Source: Cellvibrio sp. KY-GH-1
Lineage (GTDB): Bacteria; Pseudomonadota; Gammaproteobacteria; Pseudomonadales; Cellvibrionaceae
Direction of reading: 5' to 3'
Assembly: GCF_008806975.1 (NCBI RefSeq)
Contig: NZ_CP031728.1
Coordinates: 3,121,501-3,185,500, forward strand
Length of the DNA: 64,000 bases
Shown here: one piece after another, positions 39,941 through 47,506 of the stretch
Numbering within the stretch: the first letter of the stretch is position 1
Layout of the letters: every line of letters begins with the position of its first letter
The notes under the pieces: model-generated
The model's input: the letters and a program-made list of their open reading frames with translations, nothing else
Told to the model about the DNA's origin: nothing
Databases searched by the model: none
Position numbers and translations under genes: made by a program

Positions 39941-40339
39941 CATTAGACCAGGGGAAGATTGGCAAACCGCTGGGTAACGGAATGTAATTCAGATAGCATC
40001 AAAAGCTTGCTATCGTCTCTATTGGCCTTCTTGAACCCCGGCACATAATGAACCCGTCCAGCAACATACTCCCGTAGGTTGGCGGTGAGCTTGCGAACCC
40101 CAACAAATGTTAAGGCAGTAAAGTGCCCCAAGCGGACAGTCAGGCAAATGAGCCGGGTAACTAATTAGGATTACTTGTGCCGTATAACTCCATAATTAAC
40201 TCGGAATATTAGTTAACCCTTTATTTAGCTTGGAATAATCGATTGATGGTTAATCCATTTTTTGGAGTTATGCAGCCCCACATCAAATTAGTTGGAATAA
40301 CTTTCTGCGGGTTATATAGTTGGTGCAATTTAATAAACT

Positions 40340-40346
40340 GTTAGGC
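40340..40346 (+). other. Integron core site (GTTAGGC), left edge of cassette island
   Basis: GTTAGGC matches the GTTRRRY integron recombination core. It lies 36 bases before the first cassette ORF, the spacing also seen at the third attC-like site (43039-43045). The sequence to its left (40180-40340) is AT-rich with a 9-base ATAACTCCA dyad but does not fold as a normal attC, so the nature of the left boundary is unclear. Confidence 0.5.
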
Positions 40347-40382
40347 TTCTCATAAACCAGCATTCTCTTAAAGGAAAAAAAT

Positions 40383-41255
40383 ATGCAATATGCAAAATGC
40401 ACATCAGATAATAAAGTTTGGGAAGCTCGCCCATTTTCGTTATTGGAATCCTCAGTTTTAGAATCTAAACGCTTAAGTCTAGTGTGTGTCGAATGTGAAG
40501 AGTTTGCTTGGTTTCGCAAAGAGAGTAGTCACGGTCACCCTGCTCATTTTTGTGCAAGGCATGACGACAACTGTTCTCTTAAAATCGAATATGTCATGTC
40601 CGACGATAAAAATGATGGATCATCCGTTGAAGTGGACGAAGTTAAATCTGGCGATAAAATTATTATTCAGCTTGATAAAGAAGTTGGTGGAGTTGTTGAG
40701 GTCGTAGAAAATACAAAACCCACGAATAGCTTACAAGGAGAGGGGGGTAGAACCTTTGTACTAAAGGGCAGCAACAGAGAAGCTAGCCAGCAATTCACTC
40801 TCAAGCGTATTTTGCATAGATTGGTACAAAGCCCCGCATTTAGAGAATCTAACACTGAAATTTCATTCTTTAAAAATTCAGAAGAAATTCTAATCTCAGG
40901 TATGGTTAATAGTATTGTTGCTGGCTTTGAGAAAATATCTAAAGAATCGCATCACGAAAAAATGCAATTTTATTGGGGCCCTATCGCGTCTGCAAAATAT
41001 ACTGCAGACGGAAAGTTATGGCTAAACTCAGGGGAACAGTATGGTTCCGCTAGTGTTGCAATATTTGAGGACGTGACTCAGAGCTTTTTAAGCTCCTTTG
41101 AAGTGGAAGATTTAGAGGAACTAGCTGGAGCATACATACTGGTATATGGGCGGTGTATGTTTTCAGGCGGAGGGTCTGGAAAGCCAGTTATTTGGTGCGC
41201 TCATCCTAAATATATCTTCGTTCGTAAATATAGATCTCAACAACTTCAAGCATAA
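40383..41255 (+). CDS. Cassette protein with N-terminal zinc-finger-like motif
   Basis: 290 residues. Residues about 38-65 contain CVEC and, after 20 residues, HFCARHDDNC, a Cys/His pattern like the N-terminal zinc-binding region of CoiA-like/nuclease-associated proteins. The rest is mixed alpha/beta with no motif I can name; it ends in WCAHPKYIFVRKYR. AT-rich compared with flanking chromosome genes. Placed between a GTTAGGC core and an attC-like site, so likely a gene cassette. Function unknown; a defence role is only guessed from neighbours. Confidence 0.75.
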   Translation: MQYAKCTSDNKVWEARPFSLLESSVLESKRLSLVCVECEEFAWFRKESSHGHPAHFCARHDDNCSLKIEYVMSDDKNDGSSVEVDEVKSGDKIIIQLDKEVGGVVEVVENTKPTNSLQGEGGRTFVLKGSNREASQQFTLKRILHRLVQSPAFRESNTEISFFKNSEEILISGMVNSIVAGFEKISKESHHEKMQFYWGPIASAKYTADGKLWLNSGEQYGSASVAIFEDVTQSFLSSFEVEDLEELAGAYILVYGRCMFSGGGSGKPVIWCAHPKYIFVRKYRSQQLQA

Positions 41256-41363
41256 CAAGGCGCTGCATCTGATGGTTTTTATGTTGCATTTTTCGGCATT
41301 CGCTGCGCTCATTTTAAGCCGAAAAATGCAACATCAAAACCACAGCTGAGCTTAGCGTTAGAG
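41251..41363 (+). repeat. attC-like cassette recombination site 1
   Basis: CATAAC at 41251-41256 (overlapping the stop codon) and GTTAGAG at 41357-41363 bound a long imperfect palindrome. Inner arms of 25 bases, 41273-41297 and 41318-41342, pair with one mismatch. The loop holds TTCGCTGCGCTCATTTT, also nearly present in site 2. Outer sequences (AACAAGGCG with AGCTTAGCGTT) pair partially, as in chromosomal attC/VCR-type sites. Confidence 0.8.
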
Positions 41364-41387
41364 CAAGCAAAACCTGAGGCAATATCT

Positions 41388-42134
41388 ATGTCTATCGAGA
41401 GTGAAGGTGCTCGAGTAATAAATGAAACTATCGGTAAGGTTACATCTGAAATATATTCAGACATTGCTAAACCCGGAACGCGTCAAGTTGGCTTAGCTAT
41501 TGAAACAATATTCAAGATTGGCTTGTCCCCTGTAGCAATGCTTGACTGGGGCTTCGAGCACTCTAAAGAGTGGCTAAAAGCAAAAATTGAGAAGCGTTTA
41601 AATTCTACGCCATCGGAGTTTCGCTGTTCGCCACCAAACAGTATTGCTGTTTCTGCAATAACTTCAATTTCGATTTCCTCAGATTCACCAGAGCTTCGTG
41701 ACCTTTACGCGGAATTATTATTGAAAGCAATGGACTCTCGAAGTCAAGCAATGGTACACCCTTCATTTATAAATTTAATTAGCCAGCTGTCGCCTCAAGA
41801 GGCGCTAGTATTTATTAGCTTTAATAAAATTGAAGGAACTCTAATTTTAAAGGAAGAGGACAATCGCTATTCATTAGAGCATGAATATATCGAAAGCCAA
41901 TTTTTGAGGTATTGCCAACAACTAGGTTTTGGAGAATGTCCGTACGCCCAGCTATGGCTAGAAAATCTACAGCGCCTTAAGCTTGTTGTCTTGAATGAGT
42001 ATTCGGAAGTTTATATGGACACAGATTCCCGTCATCGAGCTACCGGTGTTAAAAATATAGTATATCGCTATCTTGAATTAACAGAGTATGGGCGAATGTT
42101 TCTTGAGGCTTGTACTCCACTTAGTGAAACATAA
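41388..42134 (+). CDS. Abi-alpha (DUF4393) family protein in a gene cassette
   Basis: 248 residues. The N-terminus has a hydrophobic amphipathic stretch (QVGLAIETIFKIGLSPVAMLDWGF), followed by the DUF4393/Abi-alpha core with PELRDLYAELLLKAMDS and VHPSFINLISQLSPQEALVF. Members are linked to phage abortive infection in the literature on Lactococcus and defence islands; mechanism unknown. Flanked on both sides by attC-like sites in the same orientation as the other cassettes. Confidence 0.82.
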   Translation: MSIESEGARVINETIGKVTSEIYSDIAKPGTRQVGLAIETIFKIGLSPVAMLDWGFEHSKEWLKAKIEKRLNSTPSEFRCSPPNSIAVSAITSISISSDSPELRDLYAELLLKAMDSRSQAMVHPSFINLISQLSPQEALVFISFNKIEGTLILKEEDNRYSLEHEYIESQFLRYCQQLGFGECPYAQLWLENLQRLKLVVLNEYSEVYMDTDSRHRATGVKNIVYRYLELTEYGRMFLEACTPLSET

Positions 42135-42136
42135 GG

Positions 42137-42254
42137 CCCTAACAAAGCAATCAAACGAATGGCTTTTAAGTTGCAATTTTGCCATTCCGCTGCGCTCCAT
42201 TTTATGGCAAAAGTGCAACTTAAAAACTACCGTTTATCGCGGCTATGCTTAAAT
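42137..42254 (+). repeat. attC-like cassette recombination site 2
   Basis: Starts CCCTAAC (42137-42143) just after the Abi-alpha stop. Arms around 42164-42185 and 42204-42226 (TTAAGTTGCAATTTTGCCAT paired with its near complement) have one mismatch in 20. The loop TCCGCTGCGCTCCATTTT resembles site 1. The right core is degenerate (GCTTAAAT, 42247-42254), so the site may be weak. Confidence 0.7.
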
Positions 42255-42276
42255 ATGCGTACTAAAGGAAATCATA

Positions 42277-42918
42277 ATGATTAAAAGGCTGAGTCAAAGA
42301 TTTCATGAGCTTAATCAACAACTTAATGTTGTTGAGGCAACTGTCAATGCTGGTACTGGAAACAAAATTGATGAAGAGATGTTTCTCGGCTGGAAAGTAA
42401 AAACAAAAAATTTATTAACTAATGCATGCGGTGAAAAATCGCAGCACTTTCAATCTTTTCTAAAAGCAGAAATTCCACAACCAATGGAGTCAAGTTATTA
42501 CATTTTAAAAAGAGTTGGCGCTGTTTTTCTCGCAGCAAAAGAAGATTTTGAAGGTGGTTATCTAGCATCTTTAAAAAGCCTTGTCCAAGCAGAAGTATTT
42601 GAAAGTGAGTTGGAGCAGGCAAGTGAATTATTAAGAAGTGGCTATAAATTGGCTTCAGCAGTTATCGCTGGAGTTGTATTGGAAACGGCATTAAGAGATC
42701 TATGCTCTACGCATGGATTGCCAATCGGGAAGCTAGACACAATGAATGGCCAGCTTGCGAAAGCAGGTGTGTATAACAAACTTCAACAAAAACGAATAAC
42801 TGCTATTGCAGACATTCGCAATAGTGCCGCTCATGGTAAGCCAGAAGAATTTACTGATCTTGATGTTGAAAATATGATTCAAGATATAGAAGGTGTGCTC
42901 CTTAGCTACCTAGCATAA
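42277..42918 (+). CDS. HEPN/DUF4145-like cassette protein
   Basis: 213 residues, all helical. The C-terminal half matches the DUF4145/HEPN pattern: GYKLASAVIAGVVLETALRDLC, then the R-x4-H motif in IADIRNSAAHGK. HEPN domains often act as RNases in toxin-antitoxin and phage-defence systems; activity here is inferred, not shown. SD AAAGGA precedes the ATG. Ends inside attC-like site 3. Confidence 0.75.
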   Translation: MIKRLSQRFHELNQQLNVVEATVNAGTGNKIDEEMFLGWKVKTKNLLTNACGEKSQHFQSFLKAEIPQPMESSYYILKRVGAVFLAAKEDFEGGYLASLKSLVQAEVFESELEQASELLRSGYKLASAVIAGVVLETALRDLCSTHGLPIGKLDTMNGQLAKAGVYNKLQQKRITAIADIRNSAAHGKPEEFTDLDVENMIQDIEGVLLSYLA

Positions 42919-43045
42919 CAAGTCGCGCCGGGCTCGCAAACTTCGTTTGCTGGACGCATTGTAAGCGGCGCATTTAGTGAATGCACTGCCCGAAGTTTAT
43001 CGAAAATGCGCCGCTTACAAACTGCGGCTGGACCGCACGTTAGGC
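42914..43045 (+). repeat. attC-like cassette recombination site 3
   Basis: GCATAAC at 42914-42920 and the canonical core GTTAGGC at 43039-43045 bound a 132-base structure. Perfect 17-base inner arms (TTGTAAGCGGCGCATTT at 42959-42975 and its complement at 43004-43020). Outer CGCGCC/GGACCGC segments pair partially. This is the best-preserved site of the set. Confidence 0.85.
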
Positions 43046-43069
43046 TTAATCATCGCTAAAGGAATGTTT

Positions 43070-43612
43070 ATGAACTCATCATCTATTATGTGCAAAACTT
43101 CTGCTTGTGGCGCGCCTGTAGAAGTTTCTGAAACTGGTTCTATTTCCAAATTTTTTAACCAAATGGCTCATCTATATCGCACAACGACAATCGCGGGAGA
43201 TAATGCAGCTCAATATTGGGCGGACATTGCGGTTAAATCAAAACATCCTCTTGCTCCACTAGCTCATGTACCGGGAGTATTTGCCGCACTTTGGACTCCC
43301 GAAGTTGCGCCTACAACTGCAATTACATTGGCAACGGCTGGTTACGGTTTTGCTACGCTTCCTAAAAATCTCGTACATTTTACTACTGCAAAAGGAGCGC
43401 AAGGAATTTCAGCTTCAGCAACAATAAATTCAACGAAATTTGGGCTGTTTGGCCCTGGTGTCTACATGACATCAACAGGCCGCCCCATTAATCTATTTGT
43501 TCGAGCTGCCGCGAAAACTCCAATTTATCTTGCAACCCCTTCGGGGACTGCTCGCATTATTCCATATCTTGTTTATGTTAGGTGGGGGCTAAAGCCCGTG
43601 GTTCTTCCTTAG
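43070..43612 (+). CDS. ADP-ribosyltransferase-like cassette protein (HYD1-type, partial triad)
   Basis: 180 residues from ATG 43070 (AAAGGA six bases before). The C-terminal third resembles Tox-ART-HYD1 domains: VHFTTAKGAQGIS (first histidine), GLFGPGVYMTS (tyrosine), then beta-rich IYLATP and VYVRWG. The third acidic catalytic residue is not evident, so activity is uncertain. The N-terminus has no signal peptide. A 49-residue membrane protein follows 10 bases later in the same cassette and could be a partner or immunity protein. Confidence 0.6.
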   Translation: MNSSSIMCKTSACGAPVEVSETGSISKFFNQMAHLYRTTTIAGDNAAQYWADIAVKSKHPLAPLAHVPGVFAALWTPEVAPTTAITLATAGYGFATLPKNLVHFTTAKGAQGISASATINSTKFGLFGPGVYMTSTGRPINLFVRAAAKTPIYLATPSGTARIIPYLVYVRWGLKPVVLP

Positions 43613-43622
43613 GGAGTGGTGC

Positions 43623-43772
43623 ATGTACAAAATTCTGAAAATCGTTGTTGTTATTTTTGCTTGGGCTTGTTGGACGTGGGTGACTTACAGCCACCAATGG
43701 CTCTGGCTTTTAATATCAGTAATTCCATATTTACTTTTTAATGGCTTCGGCCACCACTTGGAAAAGAAATAG
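43623..43772 (+). CDS. Tiny two-helix membrane protein in the ART-like cassette
   Basis: 49 residues (MYKILKIVVVIFAWACWTWV to GHHLEKK): helices at about 6-20 and 27-42. The ATG follows TTAGGGAGTGGTGC, giving a GGGAG ribosome site. Ten bases separate it from the ART-like gene. No family recognised. Confidence 0.6.
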   Translation: MYKILKIVVVIFAWACWTWVTYSHQWLWLLISVIPYLLFNGFGHHLEKK

Positions 43773-43803
43773 CGCAACAAAGTTCTCAAACGAATGGCAA
43801 CTT
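43772..43803 (+). repeat. Truncated attC-like left half (site 4)
   Basis: GCGCAACAAAGTTCTCAAAC GAATGGC matches the left arm of site 2 (AACAAAGCAATCAAACGAATGGC) closely, but the rest of the palindrome and the right core are missing; the next gene starts 33 bases on. Evidence of decay or deletion in the array. Confidence 0.6.
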
Positions 43804-43835
43804 TATACTAAAAAAGACACTAAGAGATTTTAGAA

Positions 43836-44261
43836 ATGATTGGAAGTTGTTTGTGCGGCTCAGTAAAATTTGAAGTAAAACTAGACCGACTGAAAATTTA
43901 TCAATGTCACTGTTCACTATGCAGAAAACAAACAGGAACTGCTTCAAGCTGCGGAACTGTCATAAATACAGAAAAATTTGAATGGTTGTCCGGCGAAGGT
44001 AATGTTTCAAAGTGGGTTAAAGACACAGGTTTTACTTCTCACTTTTGTATTACGTGCGGTTCATCAGTACCTAACAAATTTAGAGGGAGCCCGTTTTATT
44101 GGGTCCCTGCCGGGCTAATGGACAGCCAAAATATTGAAGTGGCTGCAAATATATTTGTTTGTGAAGCTGCCAAATGGAGTAAAGTTTCTACAGGTGTCAA
44201 CCCGTACGAAACGAAACCTGAAATTGAAAACTTAATAGAGCTTTTGAATGGAAACAACTAA
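43836..44261 (+). CDS. GFA-family (glutathione-dependent formaldehyde-activating type) protein
   Basis: 141 residues. Zinc-site motifs: GSCLCGSVKFEV, CHCSLCRKQTG and CITCGSS, with the family ending. Members include formaldehyde-activating enzyme and many uncharacterised CENP-V/GFA proteins. The last cassette-like gene, AT-rich, followed directly by another half attC. Confidence 0.88.
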   Translation: MIGSCLCGSVKFEVKLDRLKIYQCHCSLCRKQTGTASSCGTVINTEKFEWLSGEGNVSKWVKDTGFTSHFCITCGSSVPNKFRGSPFYWVPAGLMDSQNIEVAANIFVCEAAKWSKVSTGVNPYETKPEIENLIELLNGNN

Positions 44262-44286
44262 CACAGAAATCAATCGGATAATGCCA
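44258..44286 (+). repeat. Truncated attC-like left half (site 5)
   Basis: CTAACACAGAAATCAATCGG onward resembles site 2 and 4 left arms (CTAACA-AG-AATCAA-CG-AT). No right half; the following DNA has a GTTGGG...CCCAAC dyad (about 44294-44310) unrelated to attC. Marks the right edge of the island. Confidence 0.45.
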
Positions 44287-44413
44287 TAATGTTGGGTATT
44301 ACTGCCCAACCTACAGCGGCAAACAGCCCCACTTCTGACCGACAGAACAACTCTTTTTCTCGAAAAATAAATCACTACTTTTTACCCGGAAGATACTTAA
44401 CAGAGCCTGCTAA

Positions 44414-45127
44414 TTGAAACTCAGTAAACGACTACGACAAATCGAATCCATGGTGACTTCGCAATACGATCATATTTGGGATTGTTGCTGCGATCATGGC
44501 TTTTTGGGGGCAGCGTTAGTGGCCAAAAAGGCAGCGCCGTGTGTACATTTTGTGGATCTTGTGCCTGACCTTATGGATCAGCTGGAAAGTAAACTGAAGC
44601 GTTATTTTCCGATTGTTGCTGGGTCAGATTTCGCTTCTCTTTCTTATTCGCAATGGGAGGTGCACTGTATGGATTTATGTCAGTTGCAATTAAAGGAATT
44701 CAAGGGGAAGCATTTAGTCATTATTGCGGGTGTAGGCGGGGATTTAATGAGCGCGATGGTGGAGGCAATTACTCAAAATAATGCTACTGCTGAAATAGAT
44801 TTTCTCTTGTGCCCGGTGCACCACCACTACACGTTAAGACAACAATTAATTGCGCTCGACCTTGGTTTGAAAGCTGAAACCTTGATGATTGAAAATCGTC
44901 GTTATTATGAAATTATCCTGACGGCTCCAAAAAACAATATTGGTGTTTCAGCGATGAGCCCCGTCGGCAATACGATTTGGCAGTGTCCCAATCAGGATGA
45001 ATTTAATCTTGCGTTTAACTACCTGAACAAAACCCTCGCGCATTACAAGCGAAAGCAACGCAAGAATGGCGCTGAAATGCAACCAATCATAGATGCGTAT
45101 AGTGCGGTAACCCTTCAACTTTGTTAA
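44414..45127 (+). CDS. trmK: tRNA (adenine(22)-N1)-methyltransferase TrmK-like
   Basis: 237 residues with a TTG start (MKLSKRLRQIESMV). SAM-binding Rossmann motif DCCCDHGFLGAALV near residue 25, HFVDLVPDLM, IIAGVGGDLMSAMVEA, and a C-terminal coiled helix. This is the TrmK layout (m1A22 of tRNA). Back on typical chromosome composition after the cassette island. Confidence 0.82.
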   Translation: MKLSKRLRQIESMVTSQYDHIWDCCCDHGFLGAALVAKKAAPCVHFVDLVPDLMDQLESKLKRYFPIVAGSDFASLSYSQWEVHCMDLCQLQLKEFKGKHLVIIAGVGGDLMSAMVEAITQNNATAEIDFLLCPVHHHYTLRQQLIALDLGLKAETLMIENRRYYEIILTAPKNNIGVSAMSPVGNTIWQCPNQDEFNLAFNYLNKTLAHYKRKQRKNGAEMQPIIDAYSAVTLQLC

Positions 45128-45173
45128 GGTAAACTCCACACCCTGGATCTCAGCGACAACAGCAGGAATAAGG

Positions 45174-45743
45174 ATGACAATTAATATCGCGCGTTTCATA
45201 TCACTTATTGGACATCCCGCATTGTTAATGCCCTTGGTCGCTGCAATTTCAGTCGCAAATTCCGGCGAACAACCGAAGGGCCTTTTTACGATTTTCATTG
45301 CTGTTAGTTTTGCGCTACTGGTCGTAATTTTTTGCCTGTTCAAAACCAAAACTGGTCAATGGGCACATGTTGACGCCTCACAAAAAAGCGAGCGCAAGGA
45401 ACTGAACCTGGTCGCCAGTGCAACCTTGCTCCTTGGAGCTATCGCCTTGTACATAGGCAACCAGCTTTCCGCGTTAGTAGTTGCCGTCGCACTTTCTGGA
45501 GCTATTGTTTTGGCTTGCCATTTATTTAGTGCGGTGGCAAAACCATCACTGCATGTTGGATTTGCTGTATTTGCAAGCTGGCTTATGACCCCCGATACAA
45601 CCGCAGTCATTGCTATTCTCGTTTTCGCCGTATTTATTGGCTGGTCAAGGCTTTGTCTCCAACGACACACAGGGGTAGACTTGACGATTGGTGCCGGCAT
45701 AGGCTTGTTTGCGGGCGCAAGCTTTCAATTATTAAGCCAATGA
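45174..45743 (+). CDS. PAP2-like membrane protein
   Basis: 189 residues with about six membrane helices. A late SRLCLQRHTGVDL matches the PAP2 third motif SRxxxxxHxxxD, and KPSLHVGF stands where PSGH is usual (Gly replaced by Leu). May be an acid phosphatase-like lipid enzyme or an inactive relative. Confidence 0.7.
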   Translation: MTINIARFISLIGHPALLMPLVAAISVANSGEQPKGLFTIFIAVSFALLVVIFCLFKTKTGQWAHVDASQKSERKELNLVASATLLLGAIALYIGNQLSALVVAVALSGAIVLACHLFSAVAKPSLHVGFAVFASWLMTPDTTAVIAILVFAVFIGWSRLCLQRHTGVDLTIGAGIGLFAGASFQLLSQ

Positions 45744-45805
45744 TTATCACCACCAACCGGCGCCTAGGTGGATATAAAAATTATCGAAGAATTAGGAACA
45801 ACCAC

Positions 45806-46291
45806 ATGAAAATTAAAATGATCTTAATCTTATTGGTGTTCCTTCCACTCATTGGTTGTGATCGCTACACCAAAGTACAAGCGGTGAATTTACTGAAGGG
45901 GCAAGAACCCATTTCTTTTTTAGATGGTTTTTTCAGCCTGACCTATCACGAAAATACCGGTGCCATGCTGAGCTTTGGTGCGAAATTTCCCGACGAAGTA
46001 CGACTGATGGTTTTTACGGTCTTGGTGGGTTTGGTGTTGGTAATCGGCTTAATTTACTTGATGATAAAACCGATGAATAAATACAGTTTTACAGTGGGCT
46101 TGTTAATACTGGCCGGCGGTTTTGGCAACCTGTACGACCGCGCGTTAAATGATGGCCGAGTCGTAGACTTTATGCTGCTGCAACTGGGGCCGCTACAAAC
46201 TGGGGTGTTTAATGTTGCAGATGTTGCCATTATGGCTGGCGTATTCGGGTTTTTATTTATCTCATCCAAACTGGGGAAGCGACTCACTTAA
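45806..46291 (+). CDS. Lipoprotein signal peptidase LspA-like protein
   Basis: 161 residues from ATG 45806 (MKIKMILILLVFLPLIG). LspA motifs: DRYTK early, NTGAMLSFG, GGFGNLYDR with the first catalytic Asp, GRVVDFM, and FNVADVAIM with the second. Four membrane helices. Not linked to ileS or fkpB as the housekeeping lspA often is, so this may be a second copy. Confidence 0.85.
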   Translation: MKIKMILILLVFLPLIGCDRYTKVQAVNLLKGQEPISFLDGFFSLTYHENTGAMLSFGAKFPDEVRLMVFTVLVGLVLVIGLIYLMIKPMNKYSFTVGLLILAGGFGNLYDRALNDGRVVDFMLLQLGPLQTGVFNVADVAIMAGVFGFLFISSKLGKRLT

Positions 46292-46337
46292 GCGTTAACG
46301 CAGCCAGGAATAGCGTTTTTTACCAAAGGAAAATTTG

Positions 46338-46670
46338 ATGTATTCATCTACCTTTATATTTTTGAAAAAGCAATTTGATGACGACTTTTATCAGCTAGAT
46401 AACTCCATTGCCGAGGCTGCCAAATCAATCCCTGGTTACCTGGGCGAAGAAGCTTGGGAAAATCCAAGCACAGGATACGTTTCAACGGTGTATTACTGGG
46501 AATCATTAGAGGCATTACAGGCGTTAATGCAGCACCCGACGCACCTGCAAGCAAAAGCGCAACACGAAAAATGGCTGGATAACTACCAGGTGGTTATTTC
46601 CCAGGTGTTAAAAACTTACGGCAATAAAGAATTTGGCATTTTGCCAAAGCAACAAAACATAACCCAATAA
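46338..46670 (+). CDS. ABM-fold (antibiotic biosynthesis monooxygenase-like) protein
   Basis: 110 residues. Dimeric ferredoxin-like fold typical of ABM/YgiN proteins: IAEAAKSIPGYLGEEAWENP, VSTVYYWESLEALQAL, H..A....WL. Function unclear; such proteins degrade haem or oxidise quinols, or only bind small aromatics. Confidence 0.75.
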   Translation: MYSSTFIFLKKQFDDDFYQLDNSIAEAAKSIPGYLGEEAWENPSTGYVSTVYYWESLEALQALMQHPTHLQAKAQHEKWLDNYQVVISQVLKTYGNKEFGILPKQQNITQ

Positions 46671-46680
46671 GGAGTCGCCA

Positions 46681-46986
46681 TTGGAACGTTCAATTATTTG
46701 TAAATCGCTAGACGAGGTTCGCCTCCATATAGACGCGATTGATAGGGAAATGGTTAATTTACTCGCGCAGCGCGGCGATTTTGTTGCACAAGCAGCTCGC
46801 TTTAAGAAAACCACTGATGATGTAAGAGCGCCGCAACGTGTCGAGCAGGTCATTGCCAAGGTAACAATATTGGCAAAAGAGCTGAATGCAAATCCAACGG
46901 TGGTTGAAGCGGTTTATCGCGCAATGATTTCAGCTTTCATCAACGCTGAACTGGTAGAGCACGCCGCTCTTGCGGATTCGCGATGA
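46681..46986 (+). CDS. Chorismate mutase, AroQ type
   Basis: 101 residues, TTG start with AAGGAG six bases upstream. AroQ helical core: LDEVRLHIDAIDREMVNLLAQRGDFVAQAARFK, then DDVRAPQRVEQVI and VYRAMISAFINAEL. Similar small proteins can also be isochorismate pyruvate-lyases. Overlaps the GNAT gene by four bases. Confidence 0.85.
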   Translation: MERSIICKSLDEVRLHIDAIDREMVNLLAQRGDFVAQAARFKKTTDDVRAPQRVEQVIAKVTILAKELNANPTVVEAVYRAMISAFINAELVEHAALADSR

Positions 46987-47480
46987 TTAGCCTGAGAAAA
47001 CCCAAACAAAGCGACCTCGCTGAAATAAAAAAGTTGTACCAGCAAAGTGTTTCGCTGCACGAACCCTGGACTTATGCACCGCAGGATTACGATGCTTATT
47101 TGGCACAGGAACACCGGTATTTTGTGTGCGCGGGTGCGCAGGCGCAAATTGTGGGGACGTTCAATATTTCCGGAATTTTGCGTGGCCATTTTCAATCCGC
47201 TTATGTGGGATATGAGGTGTTTAGCCCTCACCAAGGCAAGGGCTATATGAGCAAAGGCATGGTGCTACTGTTGCAAGAGGCATTCGCAGGATTAAATTTG
47301 CACCGTTTGGAAGCCAATATTCAGCCGGAAAATACCGCGTCTATTCGGCTGGTTGCCAAAGCGGGTTTTATAAAAGAAGGGTTTTCCAAAAATTATCTCC
47401 GCGTGGGCGGGCTTGCGTGGAAGGATCATGAGCGCTGGGCGATAGTAAATCCGCACTGGTTAGCTACAAACAATAGCTGA
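46983..47480 (+). CDS. GNAT-family N-acetyltransferase (RimJ/RimL-like)
   Basis: 165 residues. GNAT motif A visible as VGYEVFSPHQGKGYMSKGMVLLLQEAF, then NLHRLEANIQPENTASIRLVAKAGF and a conserved KEGFSKNYLRVGGLAWKDH. Likely acetylates a protein or amino group; target unknown. Confidence 0.88.
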   Translation: MISLRKPKQSDLAEIKKLYQQSVSLHEPWTYAPQDYDAYLAQEHRYFVCAGAQAQIVGTFNISGILRGHFQSAYVGYEVFSPHQGKGYMSKGMVLLLQEAFAGLNLHRLEANIQPENTASIRLVAKAGFIKEGFSKNYLRVGGLAWKDHERWAIVNPHWLATNNS

Positions 47481-47506
47481 CGACTGCGAGCAGCCCCCCA
47501 CTAACA

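Noticed and set aside
39943..40131. 62-residue minus-strand ORF ending NLPLV
   Set aside because: No recognisable family and no convincing ribosome site; may be a remnant of a gene at the cassette island boundary, but not supportable as a gene.
40182..40346. Candidate attI or attC at the left edge of the cassette island
   Set aside because: GTATAAC and GTTAGGC are present, but the 165 bases between them do not fold like an attC, and there is no adjacent integrase for an attI. Only the core is reported.
44289..44312. GTTGGG...CCCAACC dyad after the last cassette gene
   Set aside because: Short and not attC-like; no T run. Probably a REP-like fragment, too small to call.
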